This document shows positions 8,231 to 17,095 of a stretch of DNA of 39,780 bases, one piece after another. The translations under genes were made by a program, and so were the position numbers. The first letter of the stretch is position 1; every line of letters begins with the position of its first letter. The stretch is taken from contig NZ_NIZW01000043.1 in the NCBI RefSeq assembly GCF_002727185.1, positions 1 through 39,780 of the forward strand. Reading direction: 5' to 3'. Below the pieces are notes generated by a model. It ran no database searches. It was not told the DNA's origin and worked only from the letters and a program-made list of their open reading frames with translations. The stretch is from Rhodopirellula bahusiensis. Its GTDB lineage: Bacteria; Planctomycetota; Planctomycetia; Pirellulales; Pirellulaceae.

Positions 8231-10609
8231 TCAAACCAACACAGCGAAGTTCATGTCTCGCAGGGACTCTTCGCCGCTGCTGATTTGAACGCTGAGCGTC
8301 TCGCTTCCGATCACGGTGTAGTCGTCGGTGGAGCTCATTCGAACCACGTACGAGCCGGACTGGTCAATCTCGTCGAAACGATAGTTGCCGCGTTCATCCG
8401 TCACCGCGGTGTCCACGACATCTCCATTGCCGTCGAGCAACTCGACCATCACGCCGACCATCGGTTGCTCGTGTTTGTCGTTGCGGCGGTCCGGTTGTCC
8501 CCGTCGATTGCCCGATTGATCGAGAGCCAGCAATTCGACTTCCGCATCAGCCACGATATTGGATGCACTGGCGAGATCAGCCTGTTCACGATCGTTGTTG
8601 CTTTGAGAGGGTGCTTGCTCCGCGACGACCGTCCCGGTGATTGTCGGTGAGAAGAAGAACACATTTTCCTGCAGCGAATCAACGTTTGTGTTGCGAGCAA
8701 TGATGTCGCCCAGGGAAGTCTTCTCGATCTCACGAACCTCTCGATCCGTCATCGTGTTCTCATACCAGAACCGGTCGCCATCGCGCAAACGTTCGAATTG
8801 GTCTGCAATGATGGCCGTCGCGGTCTCTCCCAGTGATCCATCGGCGGTGTGATCCTCCGCCAACAATCCAACCCACAGGTCAATGTTGTTCACATCGCCA
8901 TACAAGGCTTCCAGGTTGGCGGCCACGTCCGCGTCACTGGTGATTTGGTCGAACGACTCGACCGCTTCCAATCCGTACGCCTCTCGGGTCGAGTTGAAAT
9001 CCGCCAACCCGTGATCGCGACCACGTTGAATGTTCAGCGAAACCAAATCGAAACCACCAGCACCGGGAGGGCCAAACAAGAAGTTTCGCAGGCTATCGAC
9101 GACTTCCAAATCCACTTCCTGTGACAAGGTGGAAGCGGCGTACTTCAGAAGCGGATCGATCCCGGTGTCCTCCAGCAATCCTGGTTGAAAGAAGGCGTTT
9201 GCGAGAGCGACTGATTCAGCCATCTCATTTCCGTCGTTGTCGACGAATCTGAATTCATCGTTCAACGTCGTGTGGCCGAACCGGAACGCGGCCGTCGAGA
9301 ATTCATTTGCGATCGAAGGATCGACGGTTGAGTCATAGCCGGTGTAGTCCGAAATCGCGTCTTCGCCCAGCAAAGCAGGAAGGTACTGGTTGATGGTGAT
9401 CGATTGCATTTCCGCGATCACTGTCGCACGAGCCTCTTGATAGATCTCCTCGTCGCTGAGGGAAGGGTTCTCCGCCGAAATCTCGTCGGCCAATCGATTG
9501 TGTTCGCGTAAGAACAAGGCATGCATGGACGTCAGAACGACGTTTTCGGCCGCCCGGATGTCACCCGCCAGCAAACCTTGATCCTCGTCGGTCGGTAGCA
9601 GGCCATCATCGGTGATCAACAGACGCCCACCGACAAACTCACGCAATGAATCGGCGGTTGCTTGATCGCTGCCGTAGACCTGTGAACCATCAATCCAAGC
9701 CGTGATGGAATTGACCTGCTCGGCTGGATTCTCGACTGATGTGCCCGTTCCATCCGCGATATCAGATCGCGTCAGCCCAATCGTGGCTTCTCCCGTGTTG
9801 AACGGATCAAAGAACGGATCGCCTTCAGGCACTTCGATGTCGAACGATTCTCCATCCGTTTGGGGTGACAACGATAAATCGATGTCGTGGTCGATGAACT
9901 GCCCCCATGCAAAGACGAATGAACTCAGGTCACGTTCATTCGTCGTGCCCTCCGGATCGGCAGAGGCCAACGTGTTGCTGATTTCGCGTGCACTGGGCCT
10001 GTCCTCACCTGCAGGTTCCGAGATTCCGTCGGAGTAGTCATTTTCAACGGTCCGCAATAGCTCCGTGTTGGCCGATCCCAAATCGGGATTCTCAACATTG
10101 TTTCCCGTGCCATCGATCGACCGCACTTCGTCCGCGACCGAGTCGTCTGGAGTTTCGTTGTCGACCGGTGAACCAGAAGAATCTTTCGGGCGATCGCGGT
10201 TGCCGCCCGAGTCACGATCTCGGTTGAGTCGATTGATCACCATCAATGCGTCCAATGCCGTGTCTCGGCCATCGTTGTTGACGTCGGTCATCCGACCGCG
10301 AGATGGTCGCGACGAAGTCGCTCGCTGCCCTTCACCATTGGCTCCGCCGGCGTCCTGCAGCTGCGAACTCAACGCACTCGCGCTCTCGCTGTTCATCTGG
10401 TTGATGATCGTCAACGCGTCGATCGCGGAAACCTGGCCGTCTTCGTTGACGTCTTCTGGAAAGACGTCGTTGTGGAACAAATTGGCGGCGAGCAGCTTTC
10501 TGGTCTCAAGAGTTTCCGATCGCAACCGACGCCGCTGCGAATTTCTTCGCCTCTGTTTCGAACGTGATGACGGGGAGCCTCCGATCCAACGATTCCAGAA
10601 CTTTCTCAT
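8231..10609 (-). CDS. Heme (animal-type) peroxidase with dockerin repeats and Cna-B-like end
   Basis: A 792-residue protein. It opens with a very basic stretch and LETRKLLAA, the LEPR/XLL-type export region of large planctomycete surface proteins. Two dockerin-type calcium repeats follow (DVNEDGQVSAIDALTIINQM from 53, and DVNNDGRDTALDALMVINRL from 109). The peroxidase domain spans about 185-650: the distal box FAWGQFIDHD with His 241, LREHNRLA near 367-374, the proximal RFGHT with His 446, and the peroxinectin-like IQRGRDHGLADFN at 528-539. Residues about 716-763 form a Cna-B/SdrD-like beta domain (VELLDGNGDVVDTAVTDERG). It probably oxidises halides or phenolics outside the cytoplasm, but the substrate is not evident. 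An AGGTG lies 8 bases before the ATG. It is divergent from the second sigma gene. Confidence 0.9.
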   Translation of the reverse strand: MRKFWNRWIGGSPSSRSKQRRRNSQRRRLRSETLETRKLLAANLFHNDVFPEDVNEDGQVSAIDALTIINQMNSESASALSSQLQDAGGANGEGQRATSSRPSRGRMTDVNNDGRDTALDALMVINRLNRDRDSGGNRDRPKDSSGSPVDNETPDDSVADEVRSIDGTGNNVENPDLGSANTELLRTVENDYSDGISEPAGEDRPSAREISNTLASADPEGTTNERDLSSFVFAWGQFIDHDIDLSLSPQTDGESFDIEVPEGDPFFDPFNTGEATIGLTRSDIADGTGTSVENPAEQVNSITAWIDGSQVYGSDQATADSLREFVGGRLLITDDGLLPTDEDQGLLAGDIRAAENVVLTSMHALFLREHNRLADEISAENPSLSDEEIYQEARATVIAEMQSITINQYLPALLGEDAISDYTGYDSTVDPSIANEFSTAAFRFGHTTLNDEFRFVDNDGNEMAESVALANAFFQPGLLEDTGIDPLLKYAASTLSQEVDLEVVDSLRNFLFGPPGAGGFDLVSLNIQRGRDHGLADFNSTREAYGLEAVESFDQITSDADVAANLEALYGDVNNIDLWVGLLAEDHTADGSLGETATAIIADQFERLRDGDRFWYENTMTDREVREIEKTSLGDIIARNTNVDSLQENVFFFSPTITGTVVAEQAPSQSNNDREQADLASASNIVADAEVELLALDQSGNRRGQPDRRNDKHEQPMVGVMVELLDGNGDVVDTAVTDERGNYRFDEIDQSGSYVVRMSSTDDYTVIGSETLSVQISSGEESLRDMNFAVLV

Positions 10610-10868
10610 CGCGACACCTGTGTTTCAGAAGAGAAGAGAGAAGAGCAGGCCGTGTCCTCTCCATCGGAGTGACACGTCTCTCCTTACAGGTACGGAATTC
10701 TTCGCAAAGCGTCACATTTTGGCGACGAAAATCCCCTTTCCAGATTGGAAGCAAGTTTTTCGTTGCAAAATCGCTGAATTCCGTCCTGGTTTTCTTGGCA
10801 CCTTTTGTTCACGAACGACGCATTGGATTTCGGAGGATACTGATTCCAACCACATCTTTGAGCCGCCC

Positions 10869-11516
10869 ATGTCCACTCATACTCTCGCGTCGTCCGTCTC
10901 GGACGGAAACGTAGAACACCGCCTCGACGAAGTTCGGAAAGGCAATCGCCAGTCCTTGGGAGATTTGCTTCTGCTGTACCAGAACTACCTCAGTTTTTTG
11001 GCACAGACGCAGATTGACGGCCGTCTTCGTCGACGAATGAGCAGTTCCGATTTGGTGCAAGAAACCATGCTGGCCGCCCATCGCGATTTCGACCAATTCC
11101 GCGGCAAATCCGAAGGCGAATGGTTGGCGTGGTTGCGTCAGATCCTGAGCAATTGTTTGAGCCATGCCATTGACCGTCACTTCCACGCTCAAAAACGCGA
11201 CCTCCGCCGTGAAGTCGCCTTGGAATCGATGACGAAACGGCTCGACGACAGCATGGCAAGGCTCTCTCACTTCGTCGCGGCCAAAGGCGTCACCCCCAGC
11301 GAGGACATGCATCGACGCGAGATGGCCGACGCGTTGTCATTGCAGCTTTCAAAATTGAAAGACAAGTATCGCGACGTGATCGTCTACCGCAACTTGCAAG
11401 GACTGTCATTCGAAGAAATCGGCAGGCTGATGGAAATGAAAACGGGGACCGCCAGAATGACTTGGGTGCGCGCCATCGCCAAGTTGAAAGAAGTCGCCAC
11501 CCCAGTTCGTGAATGA
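10869..11516 (+). CDS. Planctomycete-type ECF RNA polymerase sigma factor
   Basis: A 215-residue sigma factor. Region 2 is seen at SSSDLVQETMLAAHRDFDQF with the following EWLAWLRQILSNCL. Region 4 is seen at YRDVIVYRNLQGLSFEEIGR with the recognition helix after it. The length and the VQETMLAAHRDFDQF stretch fit the second large planctomycete ECF group. The frame stays open far upstream (to 10065), but that part overlaps the peroxidase gene antisense and the intergenic gap, so ATG 10869 is the sensible start even though a GGAGG lies some 30 bases upstream rather than at the usual distance. Its stop overlaps ATGA with an alternative start of the PQQ gene, suggesting coupled expression. Confidence 0.88.
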   Translation: MSTHTLASSVSDGNVEHRLDEVRKGNRQSLGDLLLLYQNYLSFLAQTQIDGRLRRRMSSSDLVQETMLAAHRDFDQFRGKSEGEWLAWLRQILSNCLSHAIDRHFHAQKRDLRREVALESMTKRLDDSMARLSHFVAAKGVTPSEDMHRREMADALSLQLSKLKDKYRDVIVYRNLQGLSFEEIGRLMEMKTGTARMTWVRAIAKLKEVATPVRE

Positions 11517-11581
11517 ACGTGGCTTCTATGTTGTCGAAATCTTATCTCCTTCTCCTCCTTTCCTTGCTACTGAATTCCGCC

Positions 11582-12841
11582 ATGTCTCGACTCATTCTTG
11601 TTTGCACGTGTTTACTCGTCACGATAACGCAAGCGTCGGCGGATGATTGGCCAGAATTCCTGGGTCCTGGTGGAACGGCACATTCCACCGAAGTCGTTCC
11701 AACGACATGGGATGAGGCTAACAACTTGGCGTGGAAAGTGGACTTGCCTGGCGGCGGTTCTTCCAGCCCCATCATCGTCGGCGACCGAGTCATCGTGACT
11801 TGCTATGTCGCCCGTGACAGCGATGCCAAACGTCAGGTTCTCTGTTTCGACAAGAATTCAAGCGAGCAGCTTTGGTCGGTCGATTTTCCGATCGACTATC
11901 GCGAGGACGGGTACCAGGGATACATCACCGAACATGGTTTTGCGAGCAACACTCCGGTGACCGATGGGCAAAACGTTTTCGTCTTCCTTGGCAAGGGCGG
12001 CGTTCATTGCCTCGATCTGAACGGTCGGAAGGTTTGGAGCGTGGACGTTGGAAAGGAGTCGAGCAATCGGCGATGGGGCTCAGCAGCCAGTTTGGTCTTG
12101 TTTGAGAACATGGTCATCGTGAACGCAGCGGAAGAATCCAAGGCCATCATGGCGTTGGACAAAAACACCGGCAAAGAAGTTTGGCGTCAAGAAGCCGGTA
12201 TGCTCGAGTTGACCTACGGGACACCTCGAGTGGTATCGACCGGCGATGGCAACGCTGAATTGGTCATCAGCGTGCCTTCCGAAATCTGGTCGTTGAATCC
12301 GAACACCGGAAAATTGAACTGGTTCGCGGAATCACCTATGACCGGAAACGTATCGCCCTCGGTCATCGTTGATGGCGATACCGTCTACAGCTTTGGTGGC
12401 TACCGAGCATCCGGCAGCATCGCGGTGCGGGTTGGTGGAGACGATGACGTGACGGATTCCCATGTGCTTTGGACAAACCGATCCAGTTCTTACGTCGCCA
12501 CGCCCATGTTGCACGAAGGTCGCTTTTACTGGATCGACGACCGCGGAATCGCCTACTGCACATCGGCCAAAGACGGCGAGGTTGTTTATCGCGAACGCGT
12601 GAACAATTTGGAAAGCGGCCGCCCCGTCTACGCTTCGCCGGTACTAATCGGTGATCACATCTACGTTGTCACTCGCCGTAGTGGCACGTTGGTCTATCGA
12701 CCCGGTGAATCGTTCATGCCGATCGCACAAAACAAGTTCGAATCCGATGACTCGGACTTCAACGCGTCTCCCGCCGTCTCAGATGGCAAACTCTATCTAC
12801 GAAGCGACCAAGCACTCTACTGCGTTTCGAAAAACGGCTAG
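11582..12841 (+). CDS. Secreted PQQ-like beta-propeller protein
   Basis: A 419-residue protein if started at ATG 11582, which gives a standard signal peptide (MSRLILVCTCLLVTITQ, cleavage after ASA). ATG 11513, in the same frame, overlaps the sigma gene stop as ATGA and would add a second hydrophobic stretch; translation could begin there. The mature protein begins DDWPEFLGPGG and contains repeated PQQ/BamB-type blades, seen as VLCFDKNSSEQLWSVDF, IMALDKNTGKEVWRQEAG, IWSLNPNTGKLNWFAES and VYRERVNNLESGRPVYAS. Planctomycetes have many such propellers outside the cytoplasm. Whether it binds a cofactor cannot be told. An intrinsic terminator follows the stop. Confidence 0.85.
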   Translation: MSRLILVCTCLLVTITQASADDWPEFLGPGGTAHSTEVVPTTWDEANNLAWKVDLPGGGSSSPIIVGDRVIVTCYVARDSDAKRQVLCFDKNSSEQLWSVDFPIDYREDGYQGYITEHGFASNTPVTDGQNVFVFLGKGGVHCLDLNGRKVWSVDVGKESSNRRWGSAASLVLFENMVIVNAAEESKAIMALDKNTGKEVWRQEAGMLELTYGTPRVVSTGDGNAELVISVPSEIWSLNPNTGKLNWFAESPMTGNVSPSVIVDGDTVYSFGGYRASGSIAVRVGGDDDVTDSHVLWTNRSSSYVATPMLHEGRFYWIDDRGIAYCTSAKDGEVVYRERVNNLESGRPVYASPVLIGDHIYVVTRRSGTLVYRPGESFMPIAQNKFESDDSDFNASPAVSDGKLYLRSDQALYCVSKNG

Positions 12842-12884
12842 TTTCTCTTTCGGTCGTCGCTCTTCGTTTGACCGCATCCGCTCA

Positions 12885-12910
12885 AAAACGCTGATCCTCC
12901 TCAGCGTTTT
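12885..12910. terminator. Rho-independent terminator after the PQQ gene
   Basis: A perfect 10-bp inverted repeat, AAAACGCTGA and TCAGCGTTTT, around a TCCTCC loop. It has an A-run before and a T-run after the stem, so it can work in both directions. It starts 43 bases after the stop codon. Confidence 0.8.
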
Positions 12911-13054
12911 CCGCGTTGGCCTTCCGATCAGAAGTTTGCTGCAGAGTAGGATATATGTCTGAAATTCACAAACTGGTAGCATTCAGCACAGGCACGATTG
13001 TTCGTCACCTTCCTGGCGAACGACGTAGATTGGCGGCATGCAAAACGAGAGCCG

Positions 13055-16000
13055 ATGATGGGGGAAGATCGATCCGCGATTCTGGTTGCCGAAAGCAATG
13101 ATCAACGTCGAGCGCGCCTGAAACAGGTCCTGGGTCTCCGTCACGATGTGGTCACGGTGGAGGATGGAAAATCGGCGTGGTCGCAACTGACTCAAGGACG
13201 CTTTGACGCCGTCGTTGCCGGTTTCGATCTTCGCGAAGTTTCCGGTGTGAATCTGCTCGCCCAGACTCGTGCCCACGCAGAACTTCGCGGCGTTCCGTTT
13301 GTCTTGGTCGCTGGTGAAGCCACCCCGATTGATCCGACGATCTGGCAGCAAGTCTTCGAGTTTGAGCGGAGCGACATTCAGTGCTGTCCGATTAACGAAC
13401 ACGAACTGTTGGCTCGCGTTGACTCGATCATCCGACGAGCGAGGATAAAAAACGAATCCGCCGACATGCTGCAGCGTCAGAAGTCACGCTTGCAGATTGC
13501 CCTGCAGGCGTCGCGAATGGTTGCCGTCGAATGGGACATCGAGGCTGACACCGTTCTTTATTCCGAAAACGCGATTGAGATTTTCGGAATCAAATCGTTG
13601 TCCGATCACGCGGACAGGCGATCCGCTCGAGATCTCGTTCATCCGGACGATATCGATACGGTAGAGAAAATTATCCGCAGCACGCTGCAAGGTTCTCGCG
13701 AATTCCAAGTGCAGTTTCGTGTCATTCGGCCTGACAATGGCGAAGTCGTATGGATCGAGGAACGTGGCTATGTCGCGGCTGACACCTTTGGAAAGCCAAC
13801 CAAATTGGTCGCGGTCGCCGTTGACATCACCGCGAGGCGAAACGCCGAACAAGCGATCCAGGAACGAGAGCACTACCTGCGAGCGATCTTCGACACGACG
13901 CCTGAATGCATCAAGGTTGTCAAATCCGACGGCACGCTGACGCAGATGAATGCCGCCGGCCTGAAGATGATCGAAGCTCCCCCAGGAACAGATGTCACTG
14001 GCAATTCGGTTTACAACTTGATTGCACCCGAGTTCCTCGATCGATTTCGCGAGTTCAACGAACGCGTCTGTGATGGTCACAGCGGCGTGATGGAATTCGA
14101 CATCATTGGTCTGCGAGGCAGTCGGCGACACATGGAAACTCATGCGGTGCCGCTGTCGCTGACCAATGGCGAAACCGTTCAGTTGGCGGTCACGCGCGAC
14201 ATCACCGAACGCAAACGATCCGAAGCCACCCTTCGCGAGAACGAACGACGCTTCCGAGCGTTGACGCAGGCGACGTCCGACATCGTGTTTCGAATGAACG
14301 CGGATTGGAGCGAGATGGGTATGCTTGAAGGGCGTGCCTTCATCGACAGCACCACCGAACCCAGTCGCTCATGGCTGGATCACTACATTCATCCGGACGA
14401 CCAAACTGAGGTTCGAAAAGCGGTTCAAGATTCGGTCGAGAAGCGATCACTCTACGAACTGGAACACCGCGTCATTCGGATCGATGGAACACTCGGGTGG
14501 ATACACAGTCGAGCGGTGCCCATCTTCGACGATGCCGGCAACGTCATTGAGTGGTTTGGTGCCGGCACCGATGTAACCGAAAGAAAACAGAGCGAAGAGT
14601 TTCAGCACCGCGCCACTCAGACGCTGCTCACAGTGATCGAGCAATCCCCGTTGGGAATTTACTTGGTCGACGGCGACTTCAAGATCGCTCAAGTGAGCTT
14701 GGGAGCAGGGCCGGCCTTCCAAAACGTCCAACCGGTTCTTGGTCGTGACTTCGAGGAAGTCATGCACACGATCTGGCCACCGGAATTCGCGAATGAAGCG
14801 GTGCGAATTTTCCGGCACACACTGAAAACTGGCGAACCTTATGTCTCGCCCGGACTGACCGAAAAACGCAAGGACTTAGGCGAAACAGAATCTTACGAGT
14901 GGCAAGTCAACCGCATCACCTTGGCGGACGGCAGCTACGGCGTGGTTTGCTATTTCTTCGATTCCACACGTCTGCAACAAGCCGCGGATGCCTTGCGAGA
15001 GAGCGAGGTGCGATTCCGGATGCTCGCCGACAACATGACCCAATTAGCGTGGACTTGTCACCATCTTGGTGAGTGCAATTGGTACAACCAACGCTGGTAC
15101 GAATACACCGGCCGCACTTTTGAAGAAATGCAAGGTTGGGGATGGCGACAAATCCATCATCCCGACCATGTCGATCGCGTGGTTGAAAAAATCCAGCGTG
15201 CTGCAAACGCCGGCGAGATTTGGGAAGACACCTTTCCGCTCAAAGGGAAAGACGGTCAGTACCGTTGGTTCCTTTCCCGCGCCGTCCCCATTCGTGACGA
15301 AGAAGGCAAGATCGTGCGATGGTTCGGAACCAACACCGACGTCAACGAGTTGCGTGAAACGCAGCAATTGCTCCATGACGCCGATCGTCGTAAAGACGAA
15401 TTCTTGGCCATGCTCGCTCACGAGCTACGCAATCCCCTGGCTCCGATCCGAAGCGGATTGGACCTTCTCGCGATCGCGGATGATGACGAACACCGCGACG
15501 TGGTTCGAGTGATGCAGGAACAGGTAACCCACGTCGTGCGTCTGGTCGATGACCTCCTCGATGTTTCGCGAATCATGCGAGGCAAAGTCGAACTGCGCAA
15601 GGAACGCATTGAGTTTCAATCAACGGTTCGAAAAGCGATCGATGCCGTTCAAGACGTGATTGAATCTCACGGGCATTCGCTCTCGATCACTCTTCCGGAA
15701 GAAACGGTTTGGCTGGAGGCGGATCCGGTTCGCATCGTTCAGGTGCTCGAAAACCTTCTCAGCAACGCGACCAAGTACATGGACGGAAGCGGAGCGATCG
15801 AGTTATCCGCGTTCGTGAAAGATGATTCTTTGTTCATTCAGATCAAAGACGAAGGGATCGGCATCGATCAGGAATTCCTACCGAATGTATTCGAGCTGTT
15901 TGCCCAGTCCGATCGATCACTCGACCGTTCCAAGGGCGGGCTGGGAATTGGCCTGACTCTCGTCAAACAACTGCTTGAGATGCACGGCGGAAACATTCAC

Positions 16001-16501
16001 GCTGAAAGCGATGGGCTCGGCAAAGGCAGCAGCTTTCACATCGAACTTCCCATCGCGTCGCCGTCTGAACCCAAAGACGTTCCGATGGAACTGGAAAGCG
16101 ACGGCCAAGCACGCCGAATCGCGGTGATTGATGACAATCGGGGCGCGGTCTTACTTCTCTCGAAACTGTTTGAAAAACTCGGCGCTCACGAAGTCCACAC
16201 CGCCAACGATGGCGAAGCAGCACTGGAACTGATTCGAAAAGTCCATCCTGAGATCGTCCTGTTGGACATCGGGTTGCCTGGACTGAGCGGCTATGAAGTT
16301 GCCGCTGCAATCCGGGAAGATTCTCAATTCGACGACATTTTGATGGTGGCCCTGACTGGGTATGGGCAGGACCAAGATCGTTTAAAAAGCAAAATAGCAG
16401 GCTTTGACGAGCATTTAGTCAAACCACCGTCGATTGATCAAATGCGATTTGTGTTGGCACACCCAAAGCTCAAACAATCCGGCCAAGGCGGCCAACCCTA
16501 A
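13055..16501 (+). CDS. Hybrid sensor histidine kinase with five PAS domains and a degenerate N-terminal receiver
   Basis: A 1148-residue protein from ATG 13055, with GAGAG just upstream; the open frame begins at a less likely TTG 12998. Residues 6-130 have a receiver fold outline but lack its key residues: the acidic pair is AE, the phosphorylated Asp is Gly 56, and the conserved Lys is Cys 111. Five PAS units follow at about 146-265, 267-385, 395-510, 519-638 and 649-765. HisKA is at about 777-845 (FLAMLAHELRNPLAPIRSG, phospho-His 789). The HATPase has its N box ENLLSNATKY and G boxes DEGIGID and GGLGIGLTLV. A C-terminal receiver is intact, with phospho-Asp 1071 in LLDIGLPG. No membrane helix is seen, so it is probably cytoplasmic. 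Signal and output partner are unknown. Confidence 0.92.
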   Translation: MMGEDRSAILVAESNDQRRARLKQVLGLRHDVVTVEDGKSAWSQLTQGRFDAVVAGFDLREVSGVNLLAQTRAHAELRGVPFVLVAGEATPIDPTIWQQVFEFERSDIQCCPINEHELLARVDSIIRRARIKNESADMLQRQKSRLQIALQASRMVAVEWDIEADTVLYSENAIEIFGIKSLSDHADRRSARDLVHPDDIDTVEKIIRSTLQGSREFQVQFRVIRPDNGEVVWIEERGYVAADTFGKPTKLVAVAVDITARRNAEQAIQEREHYLRAIFDTTPECIKVVKSDGTLTQMNAAGLKMIEAPPGTDVTGNSVYNLIAPEFLDRFREFNERVCDGHSGVMEFDIIGLRGSRRHMETHAVPLSLTNGETVQLAVTRDITERKRSEATLRENERRFRALTQATSDIVFRMNADWSEMGMLEGRAFIDSTTEPSRSWLDHYIHPDDQTEVRKAVQDSVEKRSLYELEHRVIRIDGTLGWIHSRAVPIFDDAGNVIEWFGAGTDVTERKQSEEFQHRATQTLLTVIEQSPLGIYLVDGDFKIAQVSLGAGPAFQNVQPVLGRDFEEVMHTIWPPEFANEAVRIFRHTLKTGEPYVSPGLTEKRKDLGETESYEWQVNRITLADGSYGVVCYFFDSTRLQQAADALRESEVRFRMLADNMTQLAWTCHHLGECNWYNQRWYEYTGRTFEEMQGWGWRQIHHPDHVDRVVEKIQRAANAGEIWEDTFPLKGKDGQYRWFLSRAVPIRDEEGKIVRWFGTNTDVNELRETQQLLHDADRRKDEFLAMLAHELRNPLAPIRSGLDLLAIADDDEHRDVVRVMQEQVTHVVRLVDDLLDVSRIMRGKVELRKERIEFQSTVRKAIDAVQDVIESHGHSLSITLPEETVWLEADPVRIVQVLENLLSNATKYMDGSGAIELSAFVKDDSLFIQIKDEGIGIDQEFLPNVFELFAQSDRSLDRSKGGLGIGLTLVKQLLEMHGGNIHAESDGLGKGSSFHIELPIASPSEPKDVPMELESDGQARRIAVIDDNRGAVLLLSKLFEKLGAHEVHTANDGEAALELIRKVHPEIVLLDIGLPGLSGYEVAAAIREDSQFDDILMVALTGYGQDQDRLKSKIAGFDEHLVKPPSIDQMRFVLAHPKLKQSGQGGQP

Positions 16502-16510
16502 CGGGACCGC

Positions 16511-16542
16511 GCCACTGTGAATGAGATTCACCGCAAGGTGGC
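16511..16542 (+). terminator. Possible terminator after the histidine kinase
   Basis: Nested stems 10 bases after the stop: GTGAAT/ATTCAC (16517-16522 and 16526-16531, GAG loop) inside GCCAC/GTGGC (16511-16515 and 16538-16542). No T-run follows, so this is only a candidate. Confidence 0.4.
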
Positions 16543-16684
16543 GGCATGTCCAATCGCATCAGCCGTTCTGGCGTTAGCGGGCTGCTGAGTTAGTCATCTA
16601 TCGAATGACAACAATTAGCCGATGGACGTTCGTCTGGGTTGTTCAATCTTTGGGGTTGCGGGTCGAGGACACGGTGCAACTTTT

Positions 16685-16973
16685 GTCACCTCTCCCCCAA
16701 CTTCGAGGTCGTGCAGTTTTGAAGTGCCGTGCTCGCAAGGTTGAAATCACCCTCCTGAACGCAGTTGGGGAGGGTCGGGATTCGAGCGTTCAGCGAGAAT
16801 TCCGGGGAGGGCAGTGCACGTTGTTTCCCATGCTCGGCCCTCACCCTCGCGTATGCCTGAACGGCGTCGCTCTCCCCAAACTTCGTTTCGGGAGAGGTAC
16901 GCCGTATGGAAATCTGCCGAAAAGCGGCACTAAAAAACTGCACGACCTCTACTTCGCCGGGGGAGAGGTGACC
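16685..16973. repeat. Long inverted repeat element
   Basis: The left arm (16685-16720) and right arm (16935-16973) are inverted copies differing by a few bases: GTCACCTCTCCCCC near the left end matches GGGGGAGAGGTGAC at the right end, and both arms share the CTGCACGACCTC core. The middle contains a further hairpin near 16871-16897 (CTCTCCC...GGGAGAG with an AAAC/GTTT inner stem). The whole resembles a non-coding mobile or dispersed repeat. Confidence 0.7.
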
Positions 16974-17095
16974 GAAGACAGAAAACCGCCTCAAGAATCC
17001 ATGCCAATTCCGGTGTCAATACCGAAGACTGGACAGCCCAGCGTTGGCCGCGGTTCCTCCATAAATACCGGGCCAATGGTCATGCCAGTCAAACC

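Larger units (their letters stand above)
16502..17095. other. Repeat-rich intergenic region, no convincing gene
   Basis: Nearly 600 bases between the convergent histidine kinase and toroid-repeat genes. Both strands carry an open frame across the middle (16605-17120 plus, 16686-16994 minus), but these follow the inverted repeat at 16685-16973 and have no domain, ribosome site or normal codon character. The region is best read as dispersed intergenic repeat DNA. Confidence 0.65.

Noticed and set aside
10065..10868. Upstream extension of the second sigma factor by 268 codons
   Set aside because: The extra part overlaps the peroxidase gene antisense and has no sigma-like sequence.
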